A DNA stretch of 20,397 nucleotides, taken from NCBI GenBank assembly GCA_035301625.1, contig DATGTW010000061.1, positions 1 to 20,397 of the forward strand, read 5' to 3'. Shown here in pieces: positions 1 to 7,437 of this stretch (the first letter of the stretch is position 1; each line of letters begins with the position of its first letter). The stretch is from Paenalcaligenes sp035301625 (GTDB lineage Bacteria > Pseudomonadota > Gammaproteobacteria > Burkholderiales > Burkholderiaceae_B). Both the position numbers and the translations under genes were made by a program. The notes beneath the pieces were generated by a model. That model ran no database searches. It saw nothing but the letters and a program-made list of their open reading frames with translations, and was not told the origin of the DNA.

Positions 1-63
1 GCCAATGGCGACAGCCAGCGCTGTTTTTTTGCCTCGATGTGGAATATCCGCTGAATTAAACAT
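1..63 (-). CDS. N-terminus of an unidentified leftward gene, probable signal peptide (partial)
   Basis: Only the first 21 codons are present; the gene runs off the left edge. The ATG at 63-61 is preceded on the minus strand by AAAGGA, seven bases upstream, a good ribosome binding site. The peptide has a short polar start and then GKKTALAVAIG, which resembles the basic and hydrophobic parts of a Gram-negative secretion signal as found in porins and other envelope proteins. That resemblance is the only clue, so the product cannot be named. It diverges from the aroG leader region, and the 30-base repeats at 179-268 lie upstream of it. Confidence 0.6.
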   Translation of the reverse strand, partial: MFNSADIPHRGKKTALAVAIG

Positions 64-178
64 AAATGGGTCCTTTTGTATTTCTATGAAATGAAAAATT
101 GTCTCGTCTTTTTAAAGGGTCCCGAATAGTTAACCGAAAACAGTTATACGAAGTTACTGGTGGGGACCGCTATGTTAT

Positions 179-268
179 TAGTTAGAGCTCAAATGATACA
201 ATGAAAAATAGTTAGCGCTCAAATGATTTTGATAAAAACTATTAGCTTTGCAAATAGATTGAAATTTT
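179..268. repeat. Three degenerate 30-base tandem repeats
   Basis: The TTAG core recurs at 182, 212 and 242, exactly 30 bases apart. Units 1 and 2 share their first 19 bases with a single A/C difference (179-197 against 209-227). Unit 3 (239-268) keeps TTAGC and CAAAT but needs one-base shifts to align. Unit 2 also holds the short palindrome TCAAA-TGAT-TTTGA at 219-232. The 30-base period is close to three helical turns, so bound proteins would sit on one face of the DNA. The array lies between the divergent gene ending at 63 and the aroG leader, which fits operator sites for either one. No known operator was recognised. Confidence 0.55.
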
Positions 269-310
269 CAATGAGAAAGACTTGTTGTTATCAGGTTAAT
301 TAGCGCAACA

Positions 311-341
311 TGGACAGCCGCGGGTGCTTGCTATCTATAAC
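311..341 (+). promoter_or_regulatory. Weak candidate promoter for the aroG leader transcript
   Basis: TGGACA at 311-316 differs from the -35 consensus by one base, and TATAAC at 336-341 is an acceptable -10. The spacer is 19 bases, longer than ideal. Transcription would begin near 348, just ahead of the leader peptide ATG at 366. The position suits an attenuated leader, but the spacing makes this tentative. Confidence 0.3.
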
Positions 342-365
342 TGTTGTGTGGTAGTCTTTCTACTT

Positions 366-455
366 ATGCATAGTTTTAACAGCCAATCCTTCTTTTTTTA
401 TTTTTACTTTTTTCCCGTGCCGCTGGCGCAGGAAGGGGTGGGCTGTACAAACTAA
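366..455 (+). CDS. Phe/Tyr-rich leader peptide of a transcription attenuator
   Basis: This 29-codon frame runs from ATG at 366 to TAA at 453. Residues 9-16 read FFFYFYFF, encoded at 390-413: eight consecutive aromatic codons, six Phe and two Tyr, with another Phe at residue 4 and no Trp. Leader peptides rich in the regulated amino acid are the hallmark of ribosome-mediated attenuation, as in enterobacterial pheL. The gene downstream encodes the first enzyme of Phe/Tyr/Trp synthesis, which fits. Ribosomes starved of charged tRNA-Phe or tRNA-Tyr should stall in this run. No strong ribosome binding site precedes the ATG, and an in-frame GTG at 348 is an alternative start. There is no homology support; the case rests on codon content, position and the RNA structures that follow. 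Confidence 0.75.
   Translation: MHSFNSQSFFFYFYFFPVPLAQEGVGCTN
417..429 (+). promoter_or_regulatory. Candidate 1:2 hairpin of the aroG attenuator
   Basis: GTGCC at 417-421 can pair with GGCGC at 425-429 around a three-base loop, with one G-U pair. The hairpin begins four bases after the Phe/Tyr codon run and uses up the bases needed for the antiterminator (421-428). A ribosome stalled near the end of the run would cover its 5' arm. The stem is short, so its role is inferred. Confidence 0.4.
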
Positions 456-491
456 AAACGCCTATAACCAGTTTCCAAAAAGCCGCCAGCG
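421..491 (+). promoter_or_regulatory. Antiterminator pairing of the aroG attenuator
   Basis: CGCTGGCG at 421-428 is the exact reverse complement of CGCCAGCG at 484-491, giving eight GC-rich base pairs. The right-hand segment includes the last four bases of the terminator's 5' arm (484-487), so this pairing and the terminator exclude each other. The left-hand segment begins eight bases after the leader's aromatic codons. This is the geometry expected of amino-acid attenuators: stalling favours this pairing and read-through into aroG, while free translation favours termination. Confidence 0.65.
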
Positions 492-512
492 CACCGTCGG
501 GCGGCTTTTTTT
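477..512 (+). terminator. Intrinsic terminator in the aroG leader
   Basis: AAAAAGCCGCC at 477-487 pairs with GGCGGCTTTTT at 500-510 across a 12-base loop, and the T run continues to 512. It lies between the leader peptide stop (455) and the aroG start (568), so it can end only the leader transcript. Its 5' arm overlaps the antiterminator segment. Confidence 0.85.
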
Positions 513-567
513 GTGGCTGCCCAATATAAAACTCATGGTTGCACTGGCCTAACAGAGGAGAAAGACC

Positions 568-1656
568 ATGTCACACAATACTGATGATTTAAGAATCCGC
601 GAGATCAAAGAACTCTGTCCGCCTGCACACGTCATGCGTGAGTTTCCTTGTGGTGAACAAGCCAGCGAGGTCGTTCATAGCAGTCGCGAGGCCATTCACC
701 GTATTTTGCACGGTAAAGATGACCGTTTGGTGGTAGTTATTGGGCCATGCTCTATTCATGACCCCAAGGCCGCACTCGAGTACGCCGAGCGTTTGACTAA
801 ATTACGTGAAAAGCATGCTGATTCCTTAGAAATCGTGATGCGCGTATATTTCGAAAAGCCGCGTACTACAGTCGGTTGGAAGGGCTTGATCAATGACCCG
901 CACCTGGATGGTAGCTTTAATATCAACCAAGGGTTGCGCATTGCACGAGAGCTCATTCTGAATATTAATGAAATGGGGTTGCCGGCTGCTTGTGAGTACC
1001 TGGATATGATTACCCCTCAATACATTGCCGATTTAGTTGCTTGGGGTGCCATTGGGGCGCGTACCACTGAAAGTCAGGTTCACCGTGAGCTTGCTTCGGG
1101 TTTGTCATGCCCAGTAGGTTTCAAAAACGGTACCGGGGGCAGCATGGGGATCGCAGTCGATGCGATCAAGGCCGCTTCTCATCCGCATCATTTTTTGTCT
1201 GTGACCAAAGGGGGGCATTCTGCCATTGTGTCTACGCTGGGCAATGAAGATTGCCATATCATTTTGCGTGGTGGCCCCCAGCCAAACTACGATGCACAAA
1301 GCGTTGATGAAGCCAGTAAAAAAATGCAAGACGCCGGGTTGCGTCCTGCTGTCATGATCGATTCCAGCCATTCCAACAGCAGCAAAGATTACCGCCGTCA
1401 GCCCGAGGTCTTGGCCGATGTAGGGGAACAGATTAGTGGGGGTGATGATCGCATTATTGGGGTCATGATCGAGAGTCATCTCGTAGCCGGTCGCCAAGAT
1501 TTAGTCGATGGACAGGCATTGACATACGGCCAGAGTATTACTGATGGCTGCATTGGCTGGGATGATACCGAGGTTGTCTTGGAAAGATTAGCCAAAGCCG
1601 TTCAAGAAAGGCGTAAAATGATCAGTAAGCAAGAGACAAATGTAGCTCATGCCTAA
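568..1656 (+). CDS. aroG: 3-deoxy-7-phosphoheptulonate (DAHP) synthase, class I
   Basis: This enzyme condenses phosphoenolpyruvate with erythrose 4-phosphate in the cytoplasm, the first step of the shikimate pathway to aromatic amino acids. The 362-residue protein aligns without gaps to remembered E. coli AroG over most of its length. The metal ligands fall at the same numbers: Cys61 (GPCSIHD), His268 (SSHSNSSKD), Glu302 (VMIESH) and Asp326 (SITDGCIGW). The N-terminal DDLRI segment and Pro150/Ser180, positions tied to Phe feedback in AroG, are also kept, so feedback inhibition is likely; whether by Phe or Tyr cannot be read. AGAGGAG lies eight bases before the ATG. Upstream sits an apparent Phe/Tyr attenuator rather than an obvious TyrR box, so control is probably double, by transcription attenuation and allostery. 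The symbol is family-level, since aroF and aroG types are hard to separate by sequence. Confidence 0.95.
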   Translation: MSHNTDDLRIREIKELCPPAHVMREFPCGEQASEVVHSSREAIHRILHGKDDRLVVVIGPCSIHDPKAALEYAERLTKLREKHADSLEIVMRVYFEKPRTTVGWKGLINDPHLDGSFNINQGLRIARELILNINEMGLPAACEYLDMITPQYIADLVAWGAIGARTTESQVHRELASGLSCPVGFKNGTGGSMGIAVDAIKAASHPHHFLSVTKGGHSAIVSTLGNEDCHIILRGGPQPNYDAQSVDEASKKMQDAGLRPAVMIDSSHSNSSKDYRRQPEVLADVGEQISGGDDRIIGVMIESHLVAGRQDLVDGQALTYGQSITDGCIGWDDTEVVLERLAKAVQERRKMISKQETNVAHA

Positions 1657-1743
1657 GACTTGATGTTAGCAGTTCAAGATGCAGCACATCGGGTCGGCTG
1701 AGCCCGGTCTCGCCTTTAATGACGAGATTTCACGGAGTAAATA

Positions 1744-3156
1744 ATGGAAACTGCAGCGGTTCAGCAGGTGAAACGCCCCTTGCCAGAAGGGTTTGTTCAA
1801 GCCCTACAGGATAAGTTCGGGCATCGATGTAATCTGACACCAGCTGTCCTTGAACAGCACGGCAGCGATGAATCGCCTTATCCTACGATGGCCCCTGATG
1901 CGGTTGTTTATGCACATAGCACTGACGAAGTGGCTTGGGTAGCACGCCACTGCCACACGCATCATGTGCCGTTAATACCTTATGGTGCGGGTACCTCTCT
2001 GGAAGGTCACGTGTTGGCCATTCAGGGGGGGATATCCTTGGATTTGTCCGAAATGGATGAAATCCTGGCGCTACATGCCGAGGACTTCACTGCTACCGTT
2101 CAGGCTGGCGTTCGACGCGAATCATTAAATGCTGCGCTGGCTGAAACGGGTTTGTTCTTTCCTATTGATCCGGGTGCCAACGCTACTTTGGGTGGGATGT
2201 CAGCAACGCGCGCTTCTGGCACTAATGCCGTGCGTTATGGAACCATGCGTGAAAACGTCCTCAATCTCACCGTGGTTATGGCCGATGGGCGTATCGTACG
2301 CACCGCGCAACGGGCCAAGAAGTCCTCCGCGGGCTATGACTTAACACGACTGTTTATTGGCAGTGAGGGCACTTTAGGTATTATTACCGAGCTCACCGTG
2401 CGTTTGCATCCATTACCCGAGGCGGTTTCTGCTGCGGTATGTCATTTTCCTACTGTAGCGGCTGCAGTGCAAACTGTTATCGAAGTGATCCAAATGGGTA
2501 TCGATATCGCTCGGGTCGAGTTTATGGATGTTCAGGCAGTGCGTGCAACTAACGCCTATAGTAAGCTGGATTTATTAGAAAAGCCTTTGTTGCTTTTCGA
2601 GTTTCACGGCAGTCCTGGCGCTGTACAGGAACAGGCCGAAATCGTACAGGAAATAGCCCAAGGTAACGAAGGGATGGATTTTGATTGGGCGGATCAGCCT
2701 GAAGATCGTTCGCGTTTATGGGCCGCGCGCCACCAGGCCTATTTTGCTGGTCTGCAGTTACGTCCTGGCGCTGTATCTAGCACGACTGATGTTTGCGTCC
2801 CCATTTCCGAGCTCGCACGTTGCGTCGTCGAGACCGCTGATGATATGGCCAAAGCACCCTTCCCAAGTACTATTTTGGGACATGTAGGCGACGGTAACTT
2901 TCATGTTTTAATGTTGCTTTCTCCGGATGACCCTACGGAATGGCGGGCATCTGAAGAACTTAACCATCGCATCGTTGAGCGTGCATTGCAGGCGGGCGGT
3001 ACGTGTACAGGAGAGCACGGCGTGGGATTGCACAAGCGCGAGTTCTTATCCCAAGAGTTCGGTGACAGTGCTGTTGATGTGATGCGACAAATCAAACAAA
3101 GCCTGGATCCTCATAATATCCTTAACCCGGGTAAAATCTTTTTTTCTATTGAGTAA
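1744..3156 (+). CDS. FAD-binding oxidoreductase, GlcD / D-lactate dehydrogenase family
   Basis: A 470-residue flavoprotein of the vanillyl-alcohol-oxidase fold. The FAD-binding half contains PYGAGTSLEGHV (residues 79-90), which cradles the FAD pyrophosphate, and then PGANATLGGMSATRASGTNA, typical of D-lactate dehydrogenases and glycolate oxidase GlcD. The C-terminal substrate half has HVGDGNFHVLM starting at residue 380 and GEHGVG near 424, whose histidines bind substrate and metal in the D-2-hydroxyacid dehydrogenase family. Likely substrates are D-lactate or glycolate, with electrons passed to quinone or cytochrome. No glcE or glcF lies nearby, which favours a single-subunit D-lactate dehydrogenase over the glycolate oxidase complex. 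CGGAG stands seven bases before the ATG. mnmA starts within 30 bases downstream, so the two may share a transcript. Confidence 0.88.
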   Translation: METAAVQQVKRPLPEGFVQALQDKFGHRCNLTPAVLEQHGSDESPYPTMAPDAVVYAHSTDEVAWVARHCHTHHVPLIPYGAGTSLEGHVLAIQGGISLDLSEMDEILALHAEDFTATVQAGVRRESLNAALAETGLFFPIDPGANATLGGMSATRASGTNAVRYGTMRENVLNLTVVMADGRIVRTAQRAKKSSAGYDLTRLFIGSEGTLGIITELTVRLHPLPEAVSAAVCHFPTVAAAVQTVIEVIQMGIDIARVEFMDVQAVRATNAYSKLDLLEKPLLLFEFHGSPGAVQEQAEIVQEIAQGNEGMDFDWADQPEDRSRLWAARHQAYFAGLQLRPGAVSSTTDVCVPISELARCVVETADDMAKAPFPSTILGHVGDGNFHVLMLLSPDDPTEWRASEELNHRIVERALQAGGTCTGEHGVGLHKREFLSQEFGDSAVDVMRQIKQSLDPHNILNPGKIFFSIE

Positions 3157-3185
3157 TTCTTTTGGTGCCCACGGGCTTTCCACTT

Positions 3186-4286
3186 ATGTCCAAATCTTTT
3201 AGTAAAGAGCGTGTTGTCGTTGGCCTCTCTGGGGGCGTTGACTCGGCTATTACCGCTTGGCTGCTCAAACAACAAGGCTATGAGGTGGTAGGCTTGTTTA
3301 TGAAAAACTGGGAGGACGACGATGACAGCGAATACTGTTCTACCCGCCAAGACTGGATCGATGCCGCCAGTGTGGCCGATTTGATTGGTATAGAAATCGA
3401 GGCAATTAACTTTGCAGCGGAATACAAAGATCGCGTGTTTGCAGAATTCCTGCGTGAGTATTCTGCAGGTCGTACGCCTAACCCCGATGTTCTGTGTAAT
3501 GCAGAAATCAAATTCAAGGCTTTTTTAGATCATGCTATGGAGTTGGGTGCCGAGCGTATCGCAACAGGTCATTATGCGCGTGTACGCGAGGTCGACGGGC
3601 AGTTCCAGTTACTAAAAGGGCTGGATACAAGCAAGGACCAAAGTTATTTCTTGCACCGCTTAAACCAAGCACAATTGGCGCGTACTATCTTTCCTTTGGG
3701 CGAATTACAAAAAACCGAAGTTCGTGATATTGCAGCTGAGCTCGATCTACCTGTGGCACAGAAAAAGGATTCTACTGGGATCTGCTTTATCGGCGAGCGC
3801 CCCTTTAGAGAGTTTTTGAACCGCTATTTGCCTACCGAGCCCGGTCCAATTAGAGATGACCAAGGTGAATTATTAGGCGAGCACATAGGCTTAGCTTTTT
3901 ACACCTATGGACAGCGTCGTGGTTTAGGTATCGGTGGGGTCAAGGGCCGACAACGCGCAGACGGCACTTCTGGTGCTTGGTATGTAGCCCGCAAAGACTT
4001 AAAGACAAACACACTCTATGTGGTTGAAGGCTCTGATCATCCTTGGTTGTACCAACCAGAGTTATCAGCAGAGCAAGCCAGTTGGATTGCTGGCCATCCG
4101 CCTGCATACAGAACCTATGGCGCCAAGGTCCGCTATCGACAGTCGGATACGCCGTGCCAGCTGGTAGAGGCCCAAGGGGCGGGGTTTACTTTACGTTTTG
4201 ATTCACCACAGTGGGCGGTCACCCCAGGGCAGTCTGCGGTATTGTACGATGGGGATATTTGCTTGGGTGGCGGGATTATTACATAA
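3186..4286 (+). CDS. mnmA: tRNA-specific 2-thiouridylase MnmA
   Basis: MnmA adenylates and then thiolates U34 of tRNA-Lys, -Glu and -Gln, taking sulfur from the TusE/IscS relay. Counted from the ATG at 3186 the protein has 366 residues. The PP-loop SGGVDS is at 15-20, the catalytic Cys104 lies in NPDVLCNAEIKF, and the persulfide Cys200 in STGICFIGER, matching Cys102 and Cys199 of E. coli. The frame is open from a TTG at 3162, but the eight extra residues do not resemble the family, whose members start a few residues before the PP-loop, so 3186 is preferred. The ribosome binding site there is weak. The gene follows the flavoprotein stop by 29 bases and is followed after 12 bases by the permease gene. 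Confidence 0.95.
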   Translation: MSKSFSKERVVVGLSGGVDSAITAWLLKQQGYEVVGLFMKNWEDDDDSEYCSTRQDWIDAASVADLIGIEIEAINFAAEYKDRVFAEFLREYSAGRTPNPDVLCNAEIKFKAFLDHAMELGAERIATGHYARVREVDGQFQLLKGLDTSKDQSYFLHRLNQAQLARTIFPLGELQKTEVRDIAAELDLPVAQKKDSTGICFIGERPFREFLNRYLPTEPGPIRDDQGELLGEHIGLAFYTYGQRRGLGIGGVKGRQRADGTSGAWYVARKDLKTNTLYVVEGSDHPWLYQPELSAEQASWIAGHPPAYRTYGAKVRYRQSDTPCQLVEAQGAGFTLRFDSPQWAVTPGQSAVLYDGDICLGGGIIT

Positions 4287-4298
4287 GGAAAAACAATA

Positions 4299-5114
4299 AT
4301 GACGATAGGTTTTTTGATTGTCCTACTGGGGCTGGGTGCCTTTGTGGGTTTTGCAGCGGGTTTGTTGGGGATCGGCGGTGGTATGGTGTTGGTACCATTT
4401 TTGAACTACATGCTGCCACGTATCGGTATCCCCCAGGACTTGGCAGTGCATGCTGCGATTGCAACAGCGATGGGGACTATTGTGTTTACCTCTCTATCCA
4501 GTGTACGGGCACATCAAAAGCATAAAGCCATTCACTGGGATGTTGTTAAGTTGATGGTTCCCGGGATCGTCTTGGGCGGTTTTGTTTCCGGTGGGGCTAT
4601 TTTTGCCATGATTAGCAATGAGCTCTTGGCCATTATTTTTGTCGCTTTTGTGTATATTTCTGCGTTGCGCATGTTACGCAAAAGCAAGCCTGATGCAGCG
4701 TTAGTATTACCACCCAGATGGGTTACTGCAGCATTCGGTTTTGTAGTTGGGGTGATTTCTGGCCTTTTAGGAGCGGGGGGCGGTTTTTTATCTGTTCCTT
4801 ATTTAGTGCGTGCTAATCTGGATATGGCACGTGCTGTAGCAACTTCAGCAGCATTAGGCTTTTTTATTGCTCTGGCTAACAGTGTGGGCTATATCTGGTC
4901 TGGTTACGAGACGACTAAAAACATTCATGGGATGCTGGGTTATAACTACTGGCCGGCCCTGATTGCTTTGACAGTGACGAGTGTGCTTACTGCACCTTTG
5001 GGCGCCGCGGCAGCTCATCGTTTACCGGTGAATCAGCTCAAACGGATCTTTGCCGGGTTATTGTTTATCCTGGGGACACAAATGATTTACGAGACCTTTT
5101 TTGCCCACGGATGA
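4299..5114 (+). CDS. TSUP (TauE/SafE) family membrane permease
   Basis: A 271-residue, very hydrophobic inner-membrane protein with the internal duplication of the sulfite exporter TauE/SafE family. The first half carries FVGFAAGLLGIGGGMVLVP and the second the related VGVISGLLGAGGGFLSVP; these glycine-rich re-entrant motifs define the family. Members export or import sulfite, sulfonates, thiosulfate or other anions, and the substrate cannot be told here. AAGGAA overlaps the mnmA stop and lies eight bases before this ATG, so the two are probably cotranscribed. A link to sulfur handling by MnmA, or to the tetrathionate reductase 3 kb away (which yields thiosulfate), is tempting but unsupported. 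Confidence 0.88.
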   Translation: MTIGFLIVLLGLGAFVGFAAGLLGIGGGMVLVPFLNYMLPRIGIPQDLAVHAAIATAMGTIVFTSLSSVRAHQKHKAIHWDVVKLMVPGIVLGGFVSGGAIFAMISNELLAIIFVAFVYISALRMLRKSKPDAALVLPPRWVTAAFGFVVGVISGLLGAGGGFLSVPYLVRANLDMARAVATSAALGFFIALANSVGYIWSGYETTKNIHGMLGYNYWPALIALTVTSVLTAPLGAAAAHRLPVNQLKRIFAGLLFILGTQMIYETFFAHG

Positions 5115-5131
5115 TCGTAGGTTGATGGCCG

Positions 5132-5157
5132 CACCGGGTGGTAGGTGATGCCCGGTG
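5132..5157. terminator. Hairpin between convergent genes, possible terminator
   Basis: CACCGGG at 5132-5138 pairs with CCCGGTG at 5151-5157 over a 12-base loop, midway between the permease stop and the end of the leftward GST gene. Neither side has a T run, so intrinsic termination would be inefficient. The location between converging genes is the main argument. Confidence 0.35.
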
Positions 5158-5185
5158 TGCGCTATGAAATATGGTGCGTATCTTC

Positions 5186-5791
5186 TTAAGGCTGGGTTTG
5201 GACGAAAGAAGGGCGCTCGTAAAGTTTGTCACACAGTCGAGCGAGTTGCTCATGTTGGCTGCGCCAGTTGAGTTCTGTAAAGCGTAGATCCAAATAGCCC
5301 AGGGCACAACCTACAGCAATATCAGCCAAGCTAAAATTGATTCCCGAGCAAAAAGAGTTTTCACCCAATTGTGCTTCTAGGTAGGCCAAGGTGCGTGTTA
5401 TTTTGTCCTGTTGCCGCGTGACCCAAGCAGGATTTTGTTGATGGGCAGGGCGTTGGTTTTTTTCTATGTGAATATTGACCGCGGCATCCATTAGGCCATC
5501 TGCAGCGGCCTCCCAGAGTTTGACCAATGCCCGATCACGGCCCGTTTGCGGCAGCAAGCGGCTGACGGGCGAAAGTGTGTCCAAATACTCAACAATGACG
5601 CGCGAGTCGAATAAATTACCAAAATCATCTACGGCCAGGCAGGGTACCTTGCCAAGAGGGTTGTGTTCAGTAATGATGGCATCTGTACTCCAGACATCGT
5701 CAATGACGAGTTCATAGTCGAGTTTCTTTTCTGCCATGACGACGCGTACTTTGCGGACATACGGACTAGTTAGAGAACCTATTAGTTTCAT
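5186..5791 (-). CDS. Glutathione S-transferase family protein
   Basis: A 201-residue soluble protein with the two-domain GST layout. Residues 1-78 form the thioredoxin-like glutathione-binding domain: a start of MKLIGSLTSPYVRKVRVV, the cis-proline segment GKVPCLAVDD, and FDSRVIVEYLD, whose Asp-Ser contacts the glutathione glutamyl group. The rest is the helical substrate domain, including FSLADIAVGCALGYLDLR with the N-capping-box aspartate common to GSTs. It resembles bacterial GSTs of the YibF type that keep Ser rather than Tyr near the N-terminus. The natural substrate is unknown. It is a single leftward gene between two rightward transcription units. Confidence 0.9.
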   Translation of the reverse strand: MKLIGSLTSPYVRKVRVVMAEKKLDYELVIDDVWSTDAIITEHNPLGKVPCLAVDDFGNLFDSRVIVEYLDTLSPVSRLLPQTGRDRALVKLWEAAADGLMDAAVNIHIEKNQRPAHQQNPAWVTRQQDKITRTLAYLEAQLGENSFCSGINFSLADIAVGCALGYLDLRFTELNWRSQHEQLARLCDKLYERPSFVQTQP

Positions 5792-5976
5792 ATAGATTTT
5801 TCATTGGTTGTGTGCCTTTCAAAGTATATCAATATGTCTGTATAAAGCACGCCCATGAGCCTGCAGTTATGGTTTTCCTGTGCTTTTTAGCCTGAACTGT
5901 GGTTTATTCGTCATCATCCGCGCGAAAACCCCTGCAGTGTTAGAATATCGTATTTACATTTTCAATTGATTGAGTT

Positions 5977-7365
5977 ATGCGCATCGCAGAAACACTTACC
6001 CCTTTAAACGCTTTATCTCCTATTGATGGTCGCTATGGTCGTGCGACTGAGTCCTTGCGTCCTTTTCTGTCCGAGGCTGGGTTTATGGCCCATCGGGTCG
6101 AGGTCGAGGTGGCTTGGTTAATTGCGCTTTCTAAAGCCGGTTTACCCGAACTACCTCGCTTTAGCCCCAAGGGTGAAGCTTTTTTACGCCAGCTAGTGAC
6201 CCAATTTAGCGAGCAAGATGCAGAACGCATCAAAGAGATCGAACGTATCACTAACCACGATGTTAAAGCAGTCGAGTATTGGCTCAAAGAGCATATCAGC
6301 CAAGAGCCTGATTTACCTGAGGCTGCCGAGTTTATTCATTTTGCCTGCACCTCCGAAGACATTAATAATACGTCGCATGCTTTAATGCTGACGCGCGCCC
6401 GTGATCAGGTGGTTTTACCCGCGCTACACGAGCTTTACCAAAAGATCGCCACAATGGCTCATGCTTTTGCACATCAGCCGATGTTGGCACGTACCCATGG
6501 CCAGCCTGCTAGCCCAACAACAATGGGCAAAGAGTTTGCTAATGTGGCTCATCGCTTGGGCCGTGCTATCAATGCTATCCAACAGGTACAGGCCACTGCC
6601 AAGCTAAATGGCGCGACTGGAAACTACAATGCCCATATGGCCGCCTATCCCGAGGTGGATTGGCCTAACTTTAGTCGAGCGATTATCGAAGAGCTTGGAT
6701 TAGAGCAAAATCCTTTGACTATTCAAATTGAGCCTCATGATTGGATGGCCGAGCTTTTCCATGCGCTGATGCGATTTAATACCGTATTACTGGATTTCAA
6801 TCGCGACATCTGGGGTTATATTGCTTTGGGCTTTTTCAAGCAGCGTCTCAAAGAGGGTGAAATAGGCTCCTCCACGATGCCTCACAAGGTAAACCCTATT
6901 GATTTTGAAAACTCTGAGGGTAATTTGGGCTTGGCTAATTCTTTGCTCGGGCATTTGGCTGAAAAATTACCGGTATCTCGCTGGCAGCGGGATTTGTCTG
7001 ATTCCACGGTTTTGCGCAATTTAGGTGCAGCTTTTGGATATTGCATGATTGCTTATACGGCGTGCCTGCGCGGTTTAGAAAAGCTCGAAATTAATCAGGA
7101 TGTTATTGATGCTGATATCGATGCCTGCTATGAGATCTTGGCTGAGCCCATTCAAACTGTGATGCGCCGCTATGCGGTAGAAAACCCGTACGAGCAGCTC
7201 AAAGAGTTGACTCGTGGCAAGACAATTACCGAAAAGGCGCTGCGCGAATTTATCCAGGGCTTGGATATTCCTGCTCCCGCCAAGGAAGAACTACTCAGTT
7301 TGACTCCGCGTCGTTATATTGGCTTGGCCAGTCAGTTGGCTTTGCAGTTGCCCACGCAGCTCTAA
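5977..7365 (+). CDS. purB: Adenylosuccinate lyase
   Basis: PurB cleaves adenylosuccinate to AMP and SAICAR to AICAR, both releasing fumarate, in purine synthesis. The 462-residue protein matches the long bacterial PurB type (456 in E. coli). Catalytic His174 lies in ARTHGQPASPTTMGKE. The mobile signature loop GSSTMPHKVNPIDFENSEGN begins at 297 and contains Ser298, equivalent to E. coli Ser295. The N-terminal LNALSPIDGRYG is also typical. The ATG at 5977 has little Shine-Dalgarno character, but the N-terminus fits the family. TAGAAT at 5941-5946 could be a -10 without a clear -35. The downstream gap holds a long hairpin before ribA. Confidence 0.96.
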   Translation: MRIAETLTPLNALSPIDGRYGRATESLRPFLSEAGFMAHRVEVEVAWLIALSKAGLPELPRFSPKGEAFLRQLVTQFSEQDAERIKEIERITNHDVKAVEYWLKEHISQEPDLPEAAEFIHFACTSEDINNTSHALMLTRARDQVVLPALHELYQKIATMAHAFAHQPMLARTHGQPASPTTMGKEFANVAHRLGRAINAIQQVQATAKLNGATGNYNAHMAAYPEVDWPNFSRAIIEELGLEQNPLTIQIEPHDWMAELFHALMRFNTVLLDFNRDIWGYIALGFFKQRLKEGEIGSSTMPHKVNPIDFENSEGNLGLANSLLGHLAEKLPVSRWQRDLSDSTVLRNLGAAFGYCMIAYTACLRGLEKLEINQDVIDADIDACYEILAEPIQTVMRRYAVENPYEQLKELTRGKTITEKALREFIQGLDIPAPAKEELLSLTPRRYIGLASQLALQLPTQL

Positions 7366-7371
7366 GCATAA

Positions 7372-7404
7372 ATTGCCTGTTCCGTATCAAACGGGGCAGG
7401 CAAT
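7372..7404 (+). terminator. 14-base-pair hairpin between purB and ribA
   Basis: Bases 7372-7385 pair with 7391-7404 in a continuous 14-base-pair stem, including two G-U pairs on the plus-strand RNA, closed by the loop ATCAA. It lies seven bases after the purB stop. The tail CCTTTCTTATGG followed by seven T residues is T-rich but not an uninterrupted run, so it is either a moderate terminator for purB or an RNA element that also affects ribA, which starts 34 bases later. It does not resemble an FMN riboswitch, which is much larger. Confidence 0.55.
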
Positions 7405-7437
7405 CCTTTCTTATGGTTTTTTTGTTGGTGAATTGTT

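Noticed and set aside
179..268. Possible CRISPR array or plasmid iterons
   Set aside because: The units are contiguous with no unique spacers, only three and degenerate, and no cas or rep gene is near.
1105..1497. 130-residue leftward open frame
   Set aside because: It is antisense to aroG, where all metal-binding residues are in the forward frame.
3162..3185. TTG start giving MnmA eight more residues
   Set aside because: The extension does not match the family, which begins just before the PP-loop; ATG at 3186 is preferred.
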